Positions 1 to 7,353 of a DNA stretch of 9,655 nt are shown piece after piece. The translations under genes and the position numbers were made by a program. How positions within the stretch are numbered: position 1 is the first letter of the stretch; each line of letters begins with the position of its first letter. The notes under the pieces were generated by a model. That model saw only the letters and a program-made list of their open reading frames with translations, had not been told where the DNA came from and ran no database searches. Source of the DNA: Planctomycetaceae bacterium (GTDB lineage: Bacteria > Planctomycetota > Planctomycetia > Pirellulales > Thermoguttaceae); the NCBI GenBank assembly GCA_031283825.1, contig JAITAZ010000057.1, positions 1 to 9,655 on the forward strand. Direction: 5' to 3'.

Positions 1-294
1 GTAAAATATTAATTATTAATTATTGAGTTAGTCTTTAATAATTTCTTGCATCCCCACCCCTTTATCCCCTTAAAATAATTGATTTCTACCATACAAAGGC
101 ATCATTTCCATTCTCCGTGTTTATCCGTCAAATCCGTCAAATCCGTATTATCCGCGTTTAAAATTCCCCGAATTATCCGTGATTAAAAAACCGTGAACGG
201 TTACGCAAAACTTTTGCTGAAATATTATCAAGAAATTATTCCTTCGATCCTTTCAACATAAACATCAATTTCAAATTTATTTTTATTTTTCTAT
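1..294. other. Gene-free upstream stretch
   Basis: No coding region is supported here. The stretch is AT-rich and holds the ATCCGT tract (112-181) and one copy of a dispersed GTGAACGGTTAC-like motif (192-210), which is itself partly palindromic. The final 30 bases before the WD40 gene are almost pure A/T, with T-rich runs and no purine-rich Shine-Dalgarno box. A promoter for the WD40 gene probably lies here, but I cannot place its boxes with confidence. Confidence 0.6.
112..181. repeat. Reiterated ATCCGT tract
   Basis: The hexamer ATCCGT recurs at about 9-base spacing (TTATCCGT, CAAATCCGT, CAAATCCGT), followed by variants ATCCGCG and ATCCGTG. It is a short degenerate direct repeat in noncoding DNA. 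From memory, similar ATCCGTG/ATCCGCG-rich intergenic tracts occur in planctomycete and related genomes. Units are too short and uneven for a CRISPR. Function unknown. Confidence 0.6.
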
Positions 295-2403
295 ATGAAA
301 AAGATTATTGAGTTATTATTTTTTTGTTGCGTTAATTTATTTTTATTTTTTCCGATTGTATTTGGCGTTGAGTCGTCGAATTCGTCGTCGGGTTCGATTT
401 TGAAATTAGACGTTAATCAGCTCAAGCCTCTTTGCGAGCATAAGGAGAATATCAATGCGATAGCGATTAGTCCGAATGGTAAATTGGCGGCTACGGGTTC
501 GGCGGATCGTTTTTTAATTCTTTCTGACATTAACAACAGCAAAGAGTTATGGCGACTACAATTTCGCGGCGTGATTTCATCGGTTGCGTTTACGCCGGAC
601 AGTAAGCGGATTTTGGTCGGTTGCCGCGATAAGAATCTTATAATTTGCGACGTCGATTCCGGCAAAGAATCTGCAAGATTTAATGCTTTTACAAGAGCAA
701 TTACGGCAATCGAGGTAAGTCCGAATGGAAAATATGTTGCGGTTGGATTCGACAATGGAGTTACGTTGATATTGGAAATTGAAACAAAAAAATTACACAA
801 AGAGTTGAGCAATGTACACAGCGTTTCTATTTTTGACATTTCGTTTTCGAGTAAAAGCGACCGCGTTTTGATTGCTTCTCAAGACGCTTCGGTTTCGATT
901 TGGAATGTTAACGACGGCAAGTGGATATATTCTTTCAAGGGACACAGAGGCGCGGTCAAATCGGTATCGTTTGATTATCGTAACGAAAAAATAATTTCTA
1001 GTTCAATGGACAGAAGCGTCATTGTGTGGAAGCCGTCGAGTAATTCGAAGCAGGACTCGAAGGAGTTGATTTTGCATCGTTTGATTGGTCATTCGGCGGA
1101 GGTTTCGTTTGCGTGTTTTGCGCCGGACGCGGAGACGGCGTATTCAGCGTCAACAGATAAAACTTTAATCCAGTGGAATTTACGCGACGGCAAGCAGATC
1201 GCGAAGATTGACGTTGGTCAAGTGGTGAATCGTGCGGTATTTAGTCCGGCGACGGCGTATTATGTTGTGTGGTCGAGTTTGAAGCGTGCGGTTGTGGTCA
1301 AGTCGGAGGAGTTGAAATTTACGGTTCCGAAGTATCCAGTGCCGGAAGATAAAAATCCTTTTCCGAAGTTGGCGGTTGTGAGTCGTCCTGTTATGCGTCT
1401 TAATGCTTATGTTAATGTTAAAGTTGAAGGCGGCGTTAATTCGGCGGCGGCGGGCGAGTTAAAAACATTTCTTCCTAAAGGCGGCAAGAGTTGTTTTTTT
1501 GTTGATTCTCAATATGCGGTAACGGTTGGCGCGGATAATACGGGAGTTGTTTGGAATTTAGAGACGGGAAAGTCGGAGTATTTATTTTCTCATAGCGCAG
1601 CGTTGACGGCGGTAGCGTTTTCGCCTTTATCGGCGGTGATAGCGGCGGGGTCGAAGGATGGTTCGATAATTTTATTGAATCCGAAAAGCGGAAAGACGTT
1701 GACGGTATTTCGCGGACATACGGCGTCGATTACGGATTTAGCGTTTTCGTCTAATGGCAAGCGTTTAGCGTCGGCGGGCGAAGACAAATTATTTATAACG
1801 TGGAATTTAGACACTGGACAATCGGAAGGCGTATCGATTGGTCATAAGGCGAAGTTATCTGGCGTAGTTATTTCGTCTGACATGTCTAAAGCGATTACTG
1901 TTTCGGCGGACAAAACGATTAGAGTGTGGACGAGTTCTAACAAATCGGAGGTATGGAACGAGTCGAAGCCGGAGAATAAGCGTTTGGAGTTTACGTCGAT
2001 TGCGATAGATTCTGCCGGCGTGTGGTTTGCTGTTGGTTGCGAGAACAAGACGATTGAAATTTGGCAAGCAGGCGAGAAAAAACAGATTGCGACGTTATCG
2101 GGTTTGCGCGATGTGCCGGTAGCGTTAGCGGTTTCGCCGGATGGCAGACATTTATTATCTGGAGGCAGAGACGGCGTAATCGTTGTGTGGAATACGAAGA
2201 CATGGAAACCTGAAAAGACGTTTGTACAATTATCGGAACAGTTGGAGAAACAGATTAGCGAGTCAAAAAAAGGCTGGATTCAAAGCGTTCTACAGGCGAT
2301 TGAATACGAGCCGATTGTATCGATAAAGTTCAGCAATGACGGCAAAAAAATAATATCGTCTGGCGGGAGTAATATCTATATTTGGAATGGAATAAAAGAG
2401 TAG
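295..2403 (+). CDS. Exported WD40-repeat beta-propeller protein
   Basis: A 702-residue protein beginning with a basic MKK and a hydrophobic stretch (about residues 4-24), which reads as a signal peptide or anchor, so the propeller probably acts outside the cytoplasm. The rest is a chain of WD40 blades with typical SPNGK/SPDGR turns and terminal W-x motifs such as SIWNV (201-205), VIVWK (242-246), VVWNL (418-422), ITWNL (501-505), TIRVW (541-545) and IYIWN (694-698). I count about 13 recognisable blades, fitting two seven-bladed propellers. The segment at about 340-390 lacks WD signatures and may link them. No kinase, protease or other enzymatic domain is attached. The role is probably as a protein-interaction scaffold; partners cannot be inferred. 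The ATG at 295 is supported by the signal sequence; no Shine-Dalgarno is visible. Confidence 0.9.
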   Translation: MKKIIELLFFCCVNLFLFFPIVFGVESSNSSSGSILKLDVNQLKPLCEHKENINAIAISPNGKLAATGSADRFLILSDINNSKELWRLQFRGVISSVAFTPDSKRILVGCRDKNLIICDVDSGKESARFNAFTRAITAIEVSPNGKYVAVGFDNGVTLILEIETKKLHKELSNVHSVSIFDISFSSKSDRVLIASQDASVSIWNVNDGKWIYSFKGHRGAVKSVSFDYRNEKIISSSMDRSVIVWKPSSNSKQDSKELILHRLIGHSAEVSFACFAPDAETAYSASTDKTLIQWNLRDGKQIAKIDVGQVVNRAVFSPATAYYVVWSSLKRAVVVKSEELKFTVPKYPVPEDKNPFPKLAVVSRPVMRLNAYVNVKVEGGVNSAAAGELKTFLPKGGKSCFFVDSQYAVTVGADNTGVVWNLETGKSEYLFSHSAALTAVAFSPLSAVIAAGSKDGSIILLNPKSGKTLTVFRGHTASITDLAFSSNGKRLASAGEDKLFITWNLDTGQSEGVSIGHKAKLSGVVISSDMSKAITVSADKTIRVWTSSNKSEVWNESKPENKRLEFTSIAIDSAGVWFAVGCENKTIEIWQAGEKKQIATLSGLRDVPVALAVSPDGRHLLSGGRDGVIVVWNTKTWKPEKTFVQLSEQLEKQISESKKGWIQSVLQAIEYEPIVSIKFSNDGKKIISSGGSNIYIWNGIKE

Positions 2404-2431
2404 GCAACTGTCTATTTAAAGAATCATATTA

Positions 2432-2489
2432 TTTTGTTACCATTCACGCACAAGAGAAAAATTTTTATTGTGTGTGAACTGTAACAAAA
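2432..2489. repeat. Long imperfect hairpin between WD40 and patB genes
   Basis: TTTTGTTAC (2432-2440) pairs with GTAACAAAA (2481-2489). After a 2x2 internal loop, TTCACGCACAA (2443-2453) pairs with TTGTGTGTGAA (2468-2478) with one G-T wobble. The loop is A/T-only apart from its first bases. Each arm resembles the GTGAA-x-GTAAC-AAAA motif seen elsewhere in the window, so this may be two inverted copies of it. It may act as a terminator for the WD40 gene or a regulatory structure 16 bases before patB; neither is proven. Confidence 0.6.
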
Positions 2490-2505
2490 AATAATTGTAC
2501 TAAAA

Positions 2506-3717
2506 ATGAATTTAAAAAATTGTGATTATGATTTTGACAATTTGGTTGACCGTAATAAGCATGGTTCGATCAAGTGGGAGAGTGCGAAGCGTCAGTGCGA
2601 GTTGGATGTTGAGATGCGATCCTCTGAGTATTCGGGACGATTGTTAGCGGTATCTACGGCGGACATGGATTTTAAGATGTCGCCGGAGATAGTGGAATCG
2701 ATTTGCGAGGCGTCGTCGCGGTTAGTTTATGGATATACGGAGCCGACACGTGAGTATTTTGACGCGGTGATTTCGTGGTTAAGGCGTCGTCATGGTTTGG
2801 AGATTGATTCGAGTTGGTTAGCGTTTTCTCCCGGCGTTGTTGCGGCGATACATTATGCGATTTCGGCGTTTACTAATGCGGGCGATGGAGTGATAGTTCA
2901 GATGCCGGTGTATCGTCCTTTTCATTCGTCGGCGTTGTTATTGGGCAGGCGAGTGATAAATAATGCGTTGATTTGCGAGGGTAATAATTATCGGATTGAT
3001 TTTGAGGATTTGGAGCGGAAGGCGTCTGAGTTGTCGGCGAAGATATTGATTTTTTGTAATCCGCATAATCCGATTGGTCGTGTTTGGTCGAGGGATGATT
3101 TGGTGAGGGTTGCAACGATTTGTAGTCGTTATGGGGTGGTGGTTGTGTCTGATGAGATTCATGCGGACATTGTTTTTTCTCCTTATAAGCATACGAGTTA
3201 TTTTTCGTTACCGGAGAAGTTGCGTCGTGATGCGATAGTGTGTACATCTCCTTCGAAATCTTTTAACATGTGTGGACTTCAGATTTCTAATATAATTATT
3301 AAGGATGAAATTATGCGTCGAGGTTTTGTTCGCAAGTCTCATGAGTTTGGTTTTCATTCTCCGAATTGTTTTGCGACGGCGGCGACGGTTGCGGCGTATA
3401 ACAAGTCGGAGGGATGGTTGGATCGGTTGTTGGAGTATATTTATGGTAATTATGAGATGGTGAAAGAATTTATTGTAACGAAAATTCCGCAGGTCGAGGT
3501 ATTCCCGTTGCAGGGGACTTATTTGCAGTGGTTAAATTTTGAATCGATGGGACTAAGCGGCAGAGATCGCGAGAAACTATTGAGACGCAAAACCGGAATT
3601 TTCTTTGAGAGCGGCTATAATTTCGGCGAAGGCGGAGAGTCGTTTGAGCGTTTGAATCTAGCGTACCCAAAATCTTTTTTGCAAGAGTTATTAAAAAGAT
3701 TAGAACAAGTTTTTTGA
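2506..3717 (+). CDS. patB: PatB/MalY-type PLP-dependent C-S lyase
   Basis: A 403-residue fold-type I PLP enzyme, close to the family length of about 390. Landmarks are the N-terminal DRNKHGSIKW, ADMDF, YGYTEP, the PVYRPFH loop, NPHNPIGRVW (N185-W194), SDEIHAD with the pyridine-nitrogen aspartate at D216, the PLP lysine in SPSKSFNMCGLQ (K251), and the carboxylate-binding arginine in RLNLAYP (R382). This is the signature of cystathionine beta-lyases of the MalY/PatB group, which cleave the C-S bond of cystathionine or related cysteine conjugates to give a thiol, pyruvate and ammonia in the cytoplasm. It could instead act mainly as an aminotransferase-like enzyme, as family annotations often say. 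It stands alone between a WD40 gene and a convergent GH16 gene. No Shine-Dalgarno precedes the ATG. Lysine codons switch from mostly AAG to only AAA near 3460. Confidence 0.9.
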   Translation: MNLKNCDYDFDNLVDRNKHGSIKWESAKRQCELDVEMRSSEYSGRLLAVSTADMDFKMSPEIVESICEASSRLVYGYTEPTREYFDAVISWLRRRHGLEIDSSWLAFSPGVVAAIHYAISAFTNAGDGVIVQMPVYRPFHSSALLLGRRVINNALICEGNNYRIDFEDLERKASELSAKILIFCNPHNPIGRVWSRDDLVRVATICSRYGVVVVSDEIHADIVFSPYKHTSYFSLPEKLRRDAIVCTSPSKSFNMCGLQISNIIIKDEIMRRGFVRKSHEFGFHSPNCFATAATVAAYNKSEGWLDRLLEYIYGNYEMVKEFIVTKIPQVEVFPLQGTYLQWLNFESMGLSGRDREKLLRRKTGIFFESGYNFGEGGESFERLNLAYPKSFLQELLKRLEQVF

Positions 3718-3830
3718 TTATTATCGTTAATAGAATTTAATGATGCTGTTGATATGTAATCTAAAAAAATTTGTAATTATCAGTGTAGAATTTATGTAAC
3801 CGCTCACGAGTTTTTAAATTCCGACTTTTA

Positions 3831-4061
3831 AAACCGCGTAGCGGTTTCCCAAAATAGCGATGGGTAAAAATTCGTTAGAATTTTCACCCATCGAAAAAAA
3901 AATCGCGTTACGAATTTATTTTCGACGGGTGAAATCGCATTGCGATTTTACCCATCGCTATTTTGGAGTTGTCCCTACGGGACAAGTTTGATGTTTTGAT
4001 TCAAATTAAAATCAATTCAGATTTACCGTCGGCTAATGCCGACGCGACCTTTCGGCGAAAA
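3831..4061. repeat. Cluster of nested and tandem palindromes
   Basis: Successive perfect short hairpins with 3-4 base loops are visible: AAACCGC/GCGGTTT around GTA (3831-3847), TTGTCCC/GGGACAA around TAC (3969-3985), CGTCGGC/GCCGACG around TAAT (4027-4044) and TTTCG/CGAAA (4050-4060). A perfect 21-base inverted repeat (3849-3869 with 3946-3966) encloses two tandem stem-loops of matching design. Both use CGAYGGGT...ACCCATCG outer arms and carry different inner stems (3858-3893 and 3923-3957). The last 57 bases recur inside mobile element 2. The set resembles REP/MITE-type extragenic palindromes; no known family is assigned. Confidence 0.75.
4004..4060 (+). repeat. 57-bp dispersed module, copy 1
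   Basis: By eye this segment matches the reverse complement of 9148-9204 inside mobile element 2 at 55 of 57 positions. It includes the CGTCGGC/GCCGACG hairpin and the TTTCGGCGAAA palindrome. One of the two differences falls in a hairpin loop. The shared block marks a repeat that exists both free and nested in an element. Confidence 0.8.
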
Positions 4062-4080
4062 GTATATTACAACCAAAAAA

Positions 4081-4935
4081 TTATTTTTCTTTTTTATAGA
4101 ATCGTACCCAATCTATTTGCATTTCTACAGGTAGATTGTCTGGGTTTATTTCTCCAACCCAGCTGCCGCCTAGTTGCATGTCTAACAATAAATAAAACTC
4201 GCGATTAAACGGGAATTGTCCCTCTTTGTCCGTCTCTATACGCGGATAAACAAAAGTTTTTTTATCATTTACAAAAAACGTTATATCGTCTTTGTTCAAT
4301 TCTACCGCGTAAACATTATAGTTGTCAGGATCGATTTTAGCCTTCGACCCCGACGGCGGATTCTTAATCATTTTCAAATTTACCGTGTAATTTGAATGAA
4401 CCGTTTGATAAATAAAATCATCGCTGTTTAAATGCTCCATTATGTCAACCTCTCCGCCGCGAGGCCACTGAGTATTGTCTGACGGCAACAACCAAAATGC
4501 CGGCCACGCGCCTTTCGCCTTGCCTAATTTTGCCCGTATTTCTATACGCCCATCAGCAAAATTCACCTTGCCCTTCGTATAAATTCCTCCCGTTAAATAC
4601 GGAGATTTGTCATTCGGTAAATGCTCATTACGCAATCCTCGCAAAATCAATTTACCGTCTTTTACCTGATAACAATCAGAAAAATCAGACATGTGCCGCC
4701 CCCATTCAGCGCCGTTTCTTGGAATCTTACTCCAACGCTTCTGATCAAAATCTCCGCCGTCGAAATTTTCCTCCCAATCCAAACGCCATTTCACCTCCGA
4801 CGTTTTATCCTCTTGCAATCGAACAACTCCGCCCGAATTGTCATTATGCAATTTGTCGTCCTCCGCAAACGACATAAATTTATTGGTTGCTAAAAGACTA
4901 ATTGTCAACAATATAGTAAAGTAATATTTTTTCAT
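4081..4935 (-). CDS. Secreted glycoside hydrolase family 16 beta-glucanase
   Basis: A 284-residue protein with a signal peptide (about residues 1-24, likely cleaved after SFA). A single GH16 jelly-roll domain follows. The catalytic signature GGEVDIMEHL contains the expected nucleophile E162, assisting D164 and acid/base E167. Other family landmarks are DWEENFDG (53-60), SPYLTGGIYTKGKV (111-124), GRIEIRAKL (129-137), GAWPAFWLLP (142-151), TVHSNYT and a C-terminal QLGGSWVGEI plus IDWVRFYK. The EVDIMEH variant, with an extra methionine between D and E, is typical of laminarinase-like (endo-beta-1,3-glucanase) members, so laminarin or a related beta-glucan is the likely substrate. No carbohydrate-binding module is present. 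The gene converges on patB across a hairpin cluster. Exact substrate is inferred, not shown. Confidence 0.92.
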   Translation of the reverse strand: MKKYYFTILLTISLLATNKFMSFAEDDKLHNDNSGGVVRLQEDKTSEVKWRLDWEENFDGGDFDQKRWSKIPRNGAEWGRHMSDFSDCYQVKDGKLILRGLRNEHLPNDKSPYLTGGIYTKGKVNFADGRIEIRAKLGKAKGAWPAFWLLPSDNTQWPRGGEVDIMEHLNSDDFIYQTVHSNYTVNLKMIKNPPSGSKAKIDPDNYNVYAVELNKDDITFFVNDKKTFVYPRIETDKEGQFPFNREFYLLLDMQLGGSWVGEINPDNLPVEMQIDWVRFYKKEK

Positions 4936-5318
4936 TTTTAGGTTAAGTAATATTTTTTGTAACTATTCAGTAAGCAATAATTGATTGGTAATTATTATCG
5001 CCTGAATCGTTTTTTTTTAAGGAAACAAAGAGGACTTTGTGGACGATCCATCTTAAAATCTAGAATAAAGACTCAAAAAAATAAAACAATATGCCGCTGA
5101 ATAATTACATTTAATTTTTTAATCGTTCCATAGAATTAAAATCGTATCAATCGTTTTTTTTGATACAATAATTACAAACAGAACAAGTCAATAGTAATTC
5201 TACAAAATTATATTACAAATATCAGTTTTTAATCGACGAGTCGTATTTTGTAGTCTATATTCAATAATATAATGTAAGGTCGATAATCCGAATCAAAACG
5301 AAAACAAAACTGTAAAAA
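4936..5318. other. Gene-free AT-rich intergenic stretch
   Basis: I see no coding region or RNA gene in these 383 bases. They contain the upstream region of the minus-strand GH16 gene and downstream sequence of the minus-strand lipoprotein gene. One weak hairpin (GTATCAA 5144-5150 with TTGATAC 5160-5166) has its T-run in the loop rather than after the stem, so it is not a convincing terminator. Confidence 0.55.
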
Positions 5319-5621
5319 TCAATATCGCGGTAAACCAAGAATCTCATCAAGAGATTGCGGCGCGTCGGACGATTTTTTTACTTTTTTAGGCTTGACCCTA
5401 CTCGAAGCGTCAACTTTAGACGGAAACGAAAAAATATTACTCTTGACATCCCGATTTTTACCGCCGCCAATACCAGCACAACCAAACCCAACAAAAAAAG
5501 TTAAAAATAACAATATCAAACCCGTTGATACTATTCGCCAAATCATTACAATTAAACAGTCGAAATTTTTATCTCTCATAATTAAATCAAGTCCAAAAAA
5601 TTTTAAACTGTTCACACTCAA
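5319..5621 (-). CDS. Small putative lipoprotein
   Basis: A 100-residue reading frame whose only strong landmark is a hydrophobic segment (about 27-47) ending in FVGFGC, with C48 as a possible lipidated cysteine. The residues before the cysteine (G-F-G) are not a perfect lipobox. After it comes a glycine-rich, then lysine-rich tail ending in SLDEILGLPRY. Three starts are possible: M1, M15 or M26. M26 (start at 5546) would give a compact 22-residue lipoprotein signal, MIWRIVST..., and a 75-residue product, and may be the true one. No family recognised; likely membrane-anchored to the outer face. It is divergent from the exported protein gene at 5862. Confidence 0.6.
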   Translation of the reverse strand: MSVNSLKFFGLDLIMRDKNFDCLIVMIWRIVSTGLILLFLTFFVGFGCAGIGGGKNRDVKSNIFSFPSKVDASSRVKPKKVKKSSDAPQSLDEILGLPRY

Positions 5622-5660
5622 ATTTTCAGTTAAAATCGCTAGACTACTTTCAGAAAACAG

Positions 5661-5695
5661 TTTTAATGAATATTTTTAATGAATATTAATGAATA
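5661..5695. repeat. 13-bp AT tandem repeat upstream of lipoprotein gene
   Basis: TTTTAATGAATAT occurs twice back to back (5661-5673, 5674-5686), followed by a partial third unit, TAATGAATA (5687-5695). It lies about 40 bases upstream of the longest possible start of the minus-strand lipoprotein gene, in the divergent promoter region. It could be a regulator-binding array or a simple slippage product. Confidence 0.55.
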
Positions 5696-5861
5696 GCCTA
5701 GTATCGCCGAAATTCGTATAACGCCTACAACGTAAAATATATTCGCACAGTAAAACGAATATAATTAACAAAAATCCAAACAAATAATTGTAAACCGCGT
5801 CAACCTCATTACAAAAATTACCCTCTTATAATCGACAAAATCGTTATAAAAGTTAAATCCA

Positions 5862-7160
5862 ATGTTCAATAATTACGTAAAAAAATCCGGTTTCGCTTAT
5901 TTTGCCGCAATAGTCTTTGTGATAACTTACGGCAACAGTAGATTTTTTTGCTATTCGACAATCGCTCAAGAAGTTTTACAAATCACGCAGTCAAAAGAAA
6001 AAGCAGAAAAAACCGAGCAATCCGAATCGCCAAAACTCGCACCGCCCGAACCTTCTTCTCAACCTTCGTTACCTTCGCAACACCCTCAAAATTTACAACC
6101 AATAAAATCTACGCCAAGTCAAATTGCCACAACTCCAACAAATCCGATAACTCCGCCGACACCGACAACTCCAACAGACTTGAAAACTCAACCGACACAA
6201 CAAAATAATTCAACTCAACAAAATCCTCAGACTCAGCCTAATACTACTAATACGTCGGCGTCTGAAGAAAATTCTAAAACAACAACTCCGGCTACTAAAC
6301 CTATTGTTCTAACAGTTCCGATGTTGACGGCAACAGAACATTCATGGGGAAGATTCGCACCCTCAAGCTGGAGACGCGTACAAACGACAACATGGACAAT
6401 CAGCGACGGACGCCGAATCGGAAACATAAACGAAACCAAAACAATTTTAGACTCCGTCGATGAAAATTCCGTAACGCTTCAAGAAATAATAACCGCCGGT
6501 GCTAACGCTGAAACCGAAGGAGTCAAACCTGTCAAAAAATCTTTCGACTTCTATAATGTAGCACTCGGAGAGGGAATGAAAATTACTAACGGTACGCCAA
6601 TGAAACTTATCGTTGACGGACGATTCGTACCTTGCGAAAGAAGAATCTACGAACAAACTACGCCAACAGTTACAAGAAAAATTACAGTCTGGTACTCAAC
6701 TCAAATTTATCCTTACGTCATGCGAATTGAACGCACGGTTAAAAGCGTTCCAACCGCAACAGAAACAGAAAGTAAAATTTTAAGTCAATCGACATTTGAA
6801 GTAACAGATTCGTCAGCTTTCAGATTACTCACAAGCAAACAAGGCTCGTACAGAACCAGAACAGTCAAACGAAGCGGAGACGTTACAACTGTAACCGATA
6901 GCTATTGTTCCTTACACGTTCCGGGCGGTTTGATTAAAGAATATACGCACGAATTCGACGGACAAGGTAAAGAAATACGTCAAATCGAAACGCGATTACT
7001 CAACTATTATTACGTCTCCGTTCCCGCCGCAATAGTTGCACCTAATACAGCCGTTCCGAATCAACCTCTAATAATCCAATACGATCCGGTTCGCCCACGC
7101 TGGCGACAAAGATCATACCGACTACGCTCAACGCCTTATCAATACTATTACTCAGATTGA
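5862..7160 (+). CDS. Exported protein with Pro/Thr/Gln-rich linker and conserved C-terminal domain
   Basis: A 432-residue protein of unknown function. Residues 9-23 are hydrophobic after a KK pair and read as a signal peptide or anchor. Residues about 50-145 are a low-complexity linker dominated by P, T, Q, S and N, typical of extracytoplasmic spacers. The folded part (about 150-432) starts with SWGRFAPSSW (161-170) and continues with beta-rich sequence containing many TTT/VTL alternations. It ends in a basic, tyrosine-rich tail, YQYYYSD. From memory, WGRFxPGxW-type domains recur in uncharacterised exported proteins of Planctomycetota; this needs a profile search. It contains two well-spaced cysteines (in VPCERR and SYCSLH) in the domain. 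It is divergent from the small lipoprotein gene and followed directly by mobile element 1. Confidence 0.8.
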   Translation: MFNNYVKKSGFAYFAAIVFVITYGNSRFFCYSTIAQEVLQITQSKEKAEKTEQSESPKLAPPEPSSQPSLPSQHPQNLQPIKSTPSQIATTPTNPITPPTPTTPTDLKTQPTQQNNSTQQNPQTQPNTTNTSASEENSKTTTPATKPIVLTVPMLTATEHSWGRFAPSSWRRVQTTTWTISDGRRIGNINETKTILDSVDENSVTLQEIITAGANAETEGVKPVKKSFDFYNVALGEGMKITNGTPMKLIVDGRFVPCERRIYEQTTPTVTRKITVWYSTQIYPYVMRIERTVKSVPTATETESKILSQSTFEVTDSSAFRLLTSKQGSYRTRTVKRSGDVTTVTDSYCSLHVPGGLIKEYTHEFDGQGKEIRQIETRLLNYYYVSVPAAIVAPNTAVPNQPLIIQYDPVRPRWRQRSYRLRSTPYQYYYSD

Positions 7161-7188
7161 CGTAACATAATTATTTACTCATGTTACG
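7161..7188. repeat. Inverted repeat spanning element 1 left end
   Basis: CGTAACAT (7161-7168), directly after the stop codon of the exported protein gene, is the exact complement of ATGTTACG (7181-7188) within the left terminal repeat of mobile element 1. It could fold as an 8-bp hairpin or be the scar of an older end of the same element family. No T-run follows, so it is a weak terminator candidate. Confidence 0.5.
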
Positions 7189-7353
7189 CAGAAGTTGCCC
7201 GTCAATAGGCGGTAATAGATTAGGTTGATCGCCGTCAGGTAGGCGACCTGATCGGGGGTATTTTACATCGAGGGATTATCTACTGGGCAGTTTCAAAAAG
7301 CCGCATTGTACGAACTAAAAAAATAAAACTCGCGGCAAGTGCGTAACATGAGT
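7177..7353 (+). mobile_element. MITE-like element, copy 1
   Basis: A 177-bp segment bounded by perfect 14-bp terminal inverted repeats, ACTCATGTTACGCA (7177-7190) and its complement (7340-7353). It has no transposase-sized frame, so it must have moved by a transposase supplied in trans. Its left 44 bases match the inverted right end of copy 2 at 40 of 44 positions, and its right 22 bases match the left end of copy 2 at 21 of 22. The two ends are thus distinguishable and the copies lie in opposite orientation. The interior differs between copies. If the repeat is taken as CTCATG, TTA flanks both sides, a possible 3-bp target duplication. Parent IS family not identified. Confidence 0.8.

Larger units (their letters stand above)
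3718..4080. other. Convergent intergenic region packed with hairpins
   Basis: This 363-base gap separates two convergent genes. Bases 3718-3790 are plain AT-rich sequence. A reversed copy of the GTGAGCGGTTAC-type motif lies at 3794-3810. The hairpin cluster described separately fills 3831-4061. An open frame beginning at 3963 runs through palindromes into the antisense of the GH16 gene and is not credible. The structure could form a bidirectional transcription barrier. Confidence 0.6.

Noticed and set aside
112..181. ATCCGT tract as a CRISPR array
   Set aside because: Units of about 9 bases with no unique spacers do not fit any CRISPR.
2873..3247. 124-residue minus-strand open frame
   Set aside because: It lies wholly inside patB on the opposite strand; its composition (S/T/P/H/N-rich) reflects the G/T-rich codons of patB, which has full family motifs.
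3963..4208. 81-residue plus-strand open frame
   Set aside because: It is made of palindromic repeat sequence and the antisense of the GH16 3' end, with no recognisable domain.
4497..4893. Two plus-strand open frames opposite the GH16 gene
   Set aside because: Both are shadows of a gene with complete catalytic motifs.
5144..5166. GTATCAA/TTGATAC hairpin as a terminator
   Set aside because: The T-run is in the loop and the sequence after the stem is not T-rich.
5392..5679. 95-residue plus-strand frame opposite the lipoprotein
   Set aside because: It lacks motifs, while the minus strand shows a hydrophobic signal ending in cysteine and a plausible tail.
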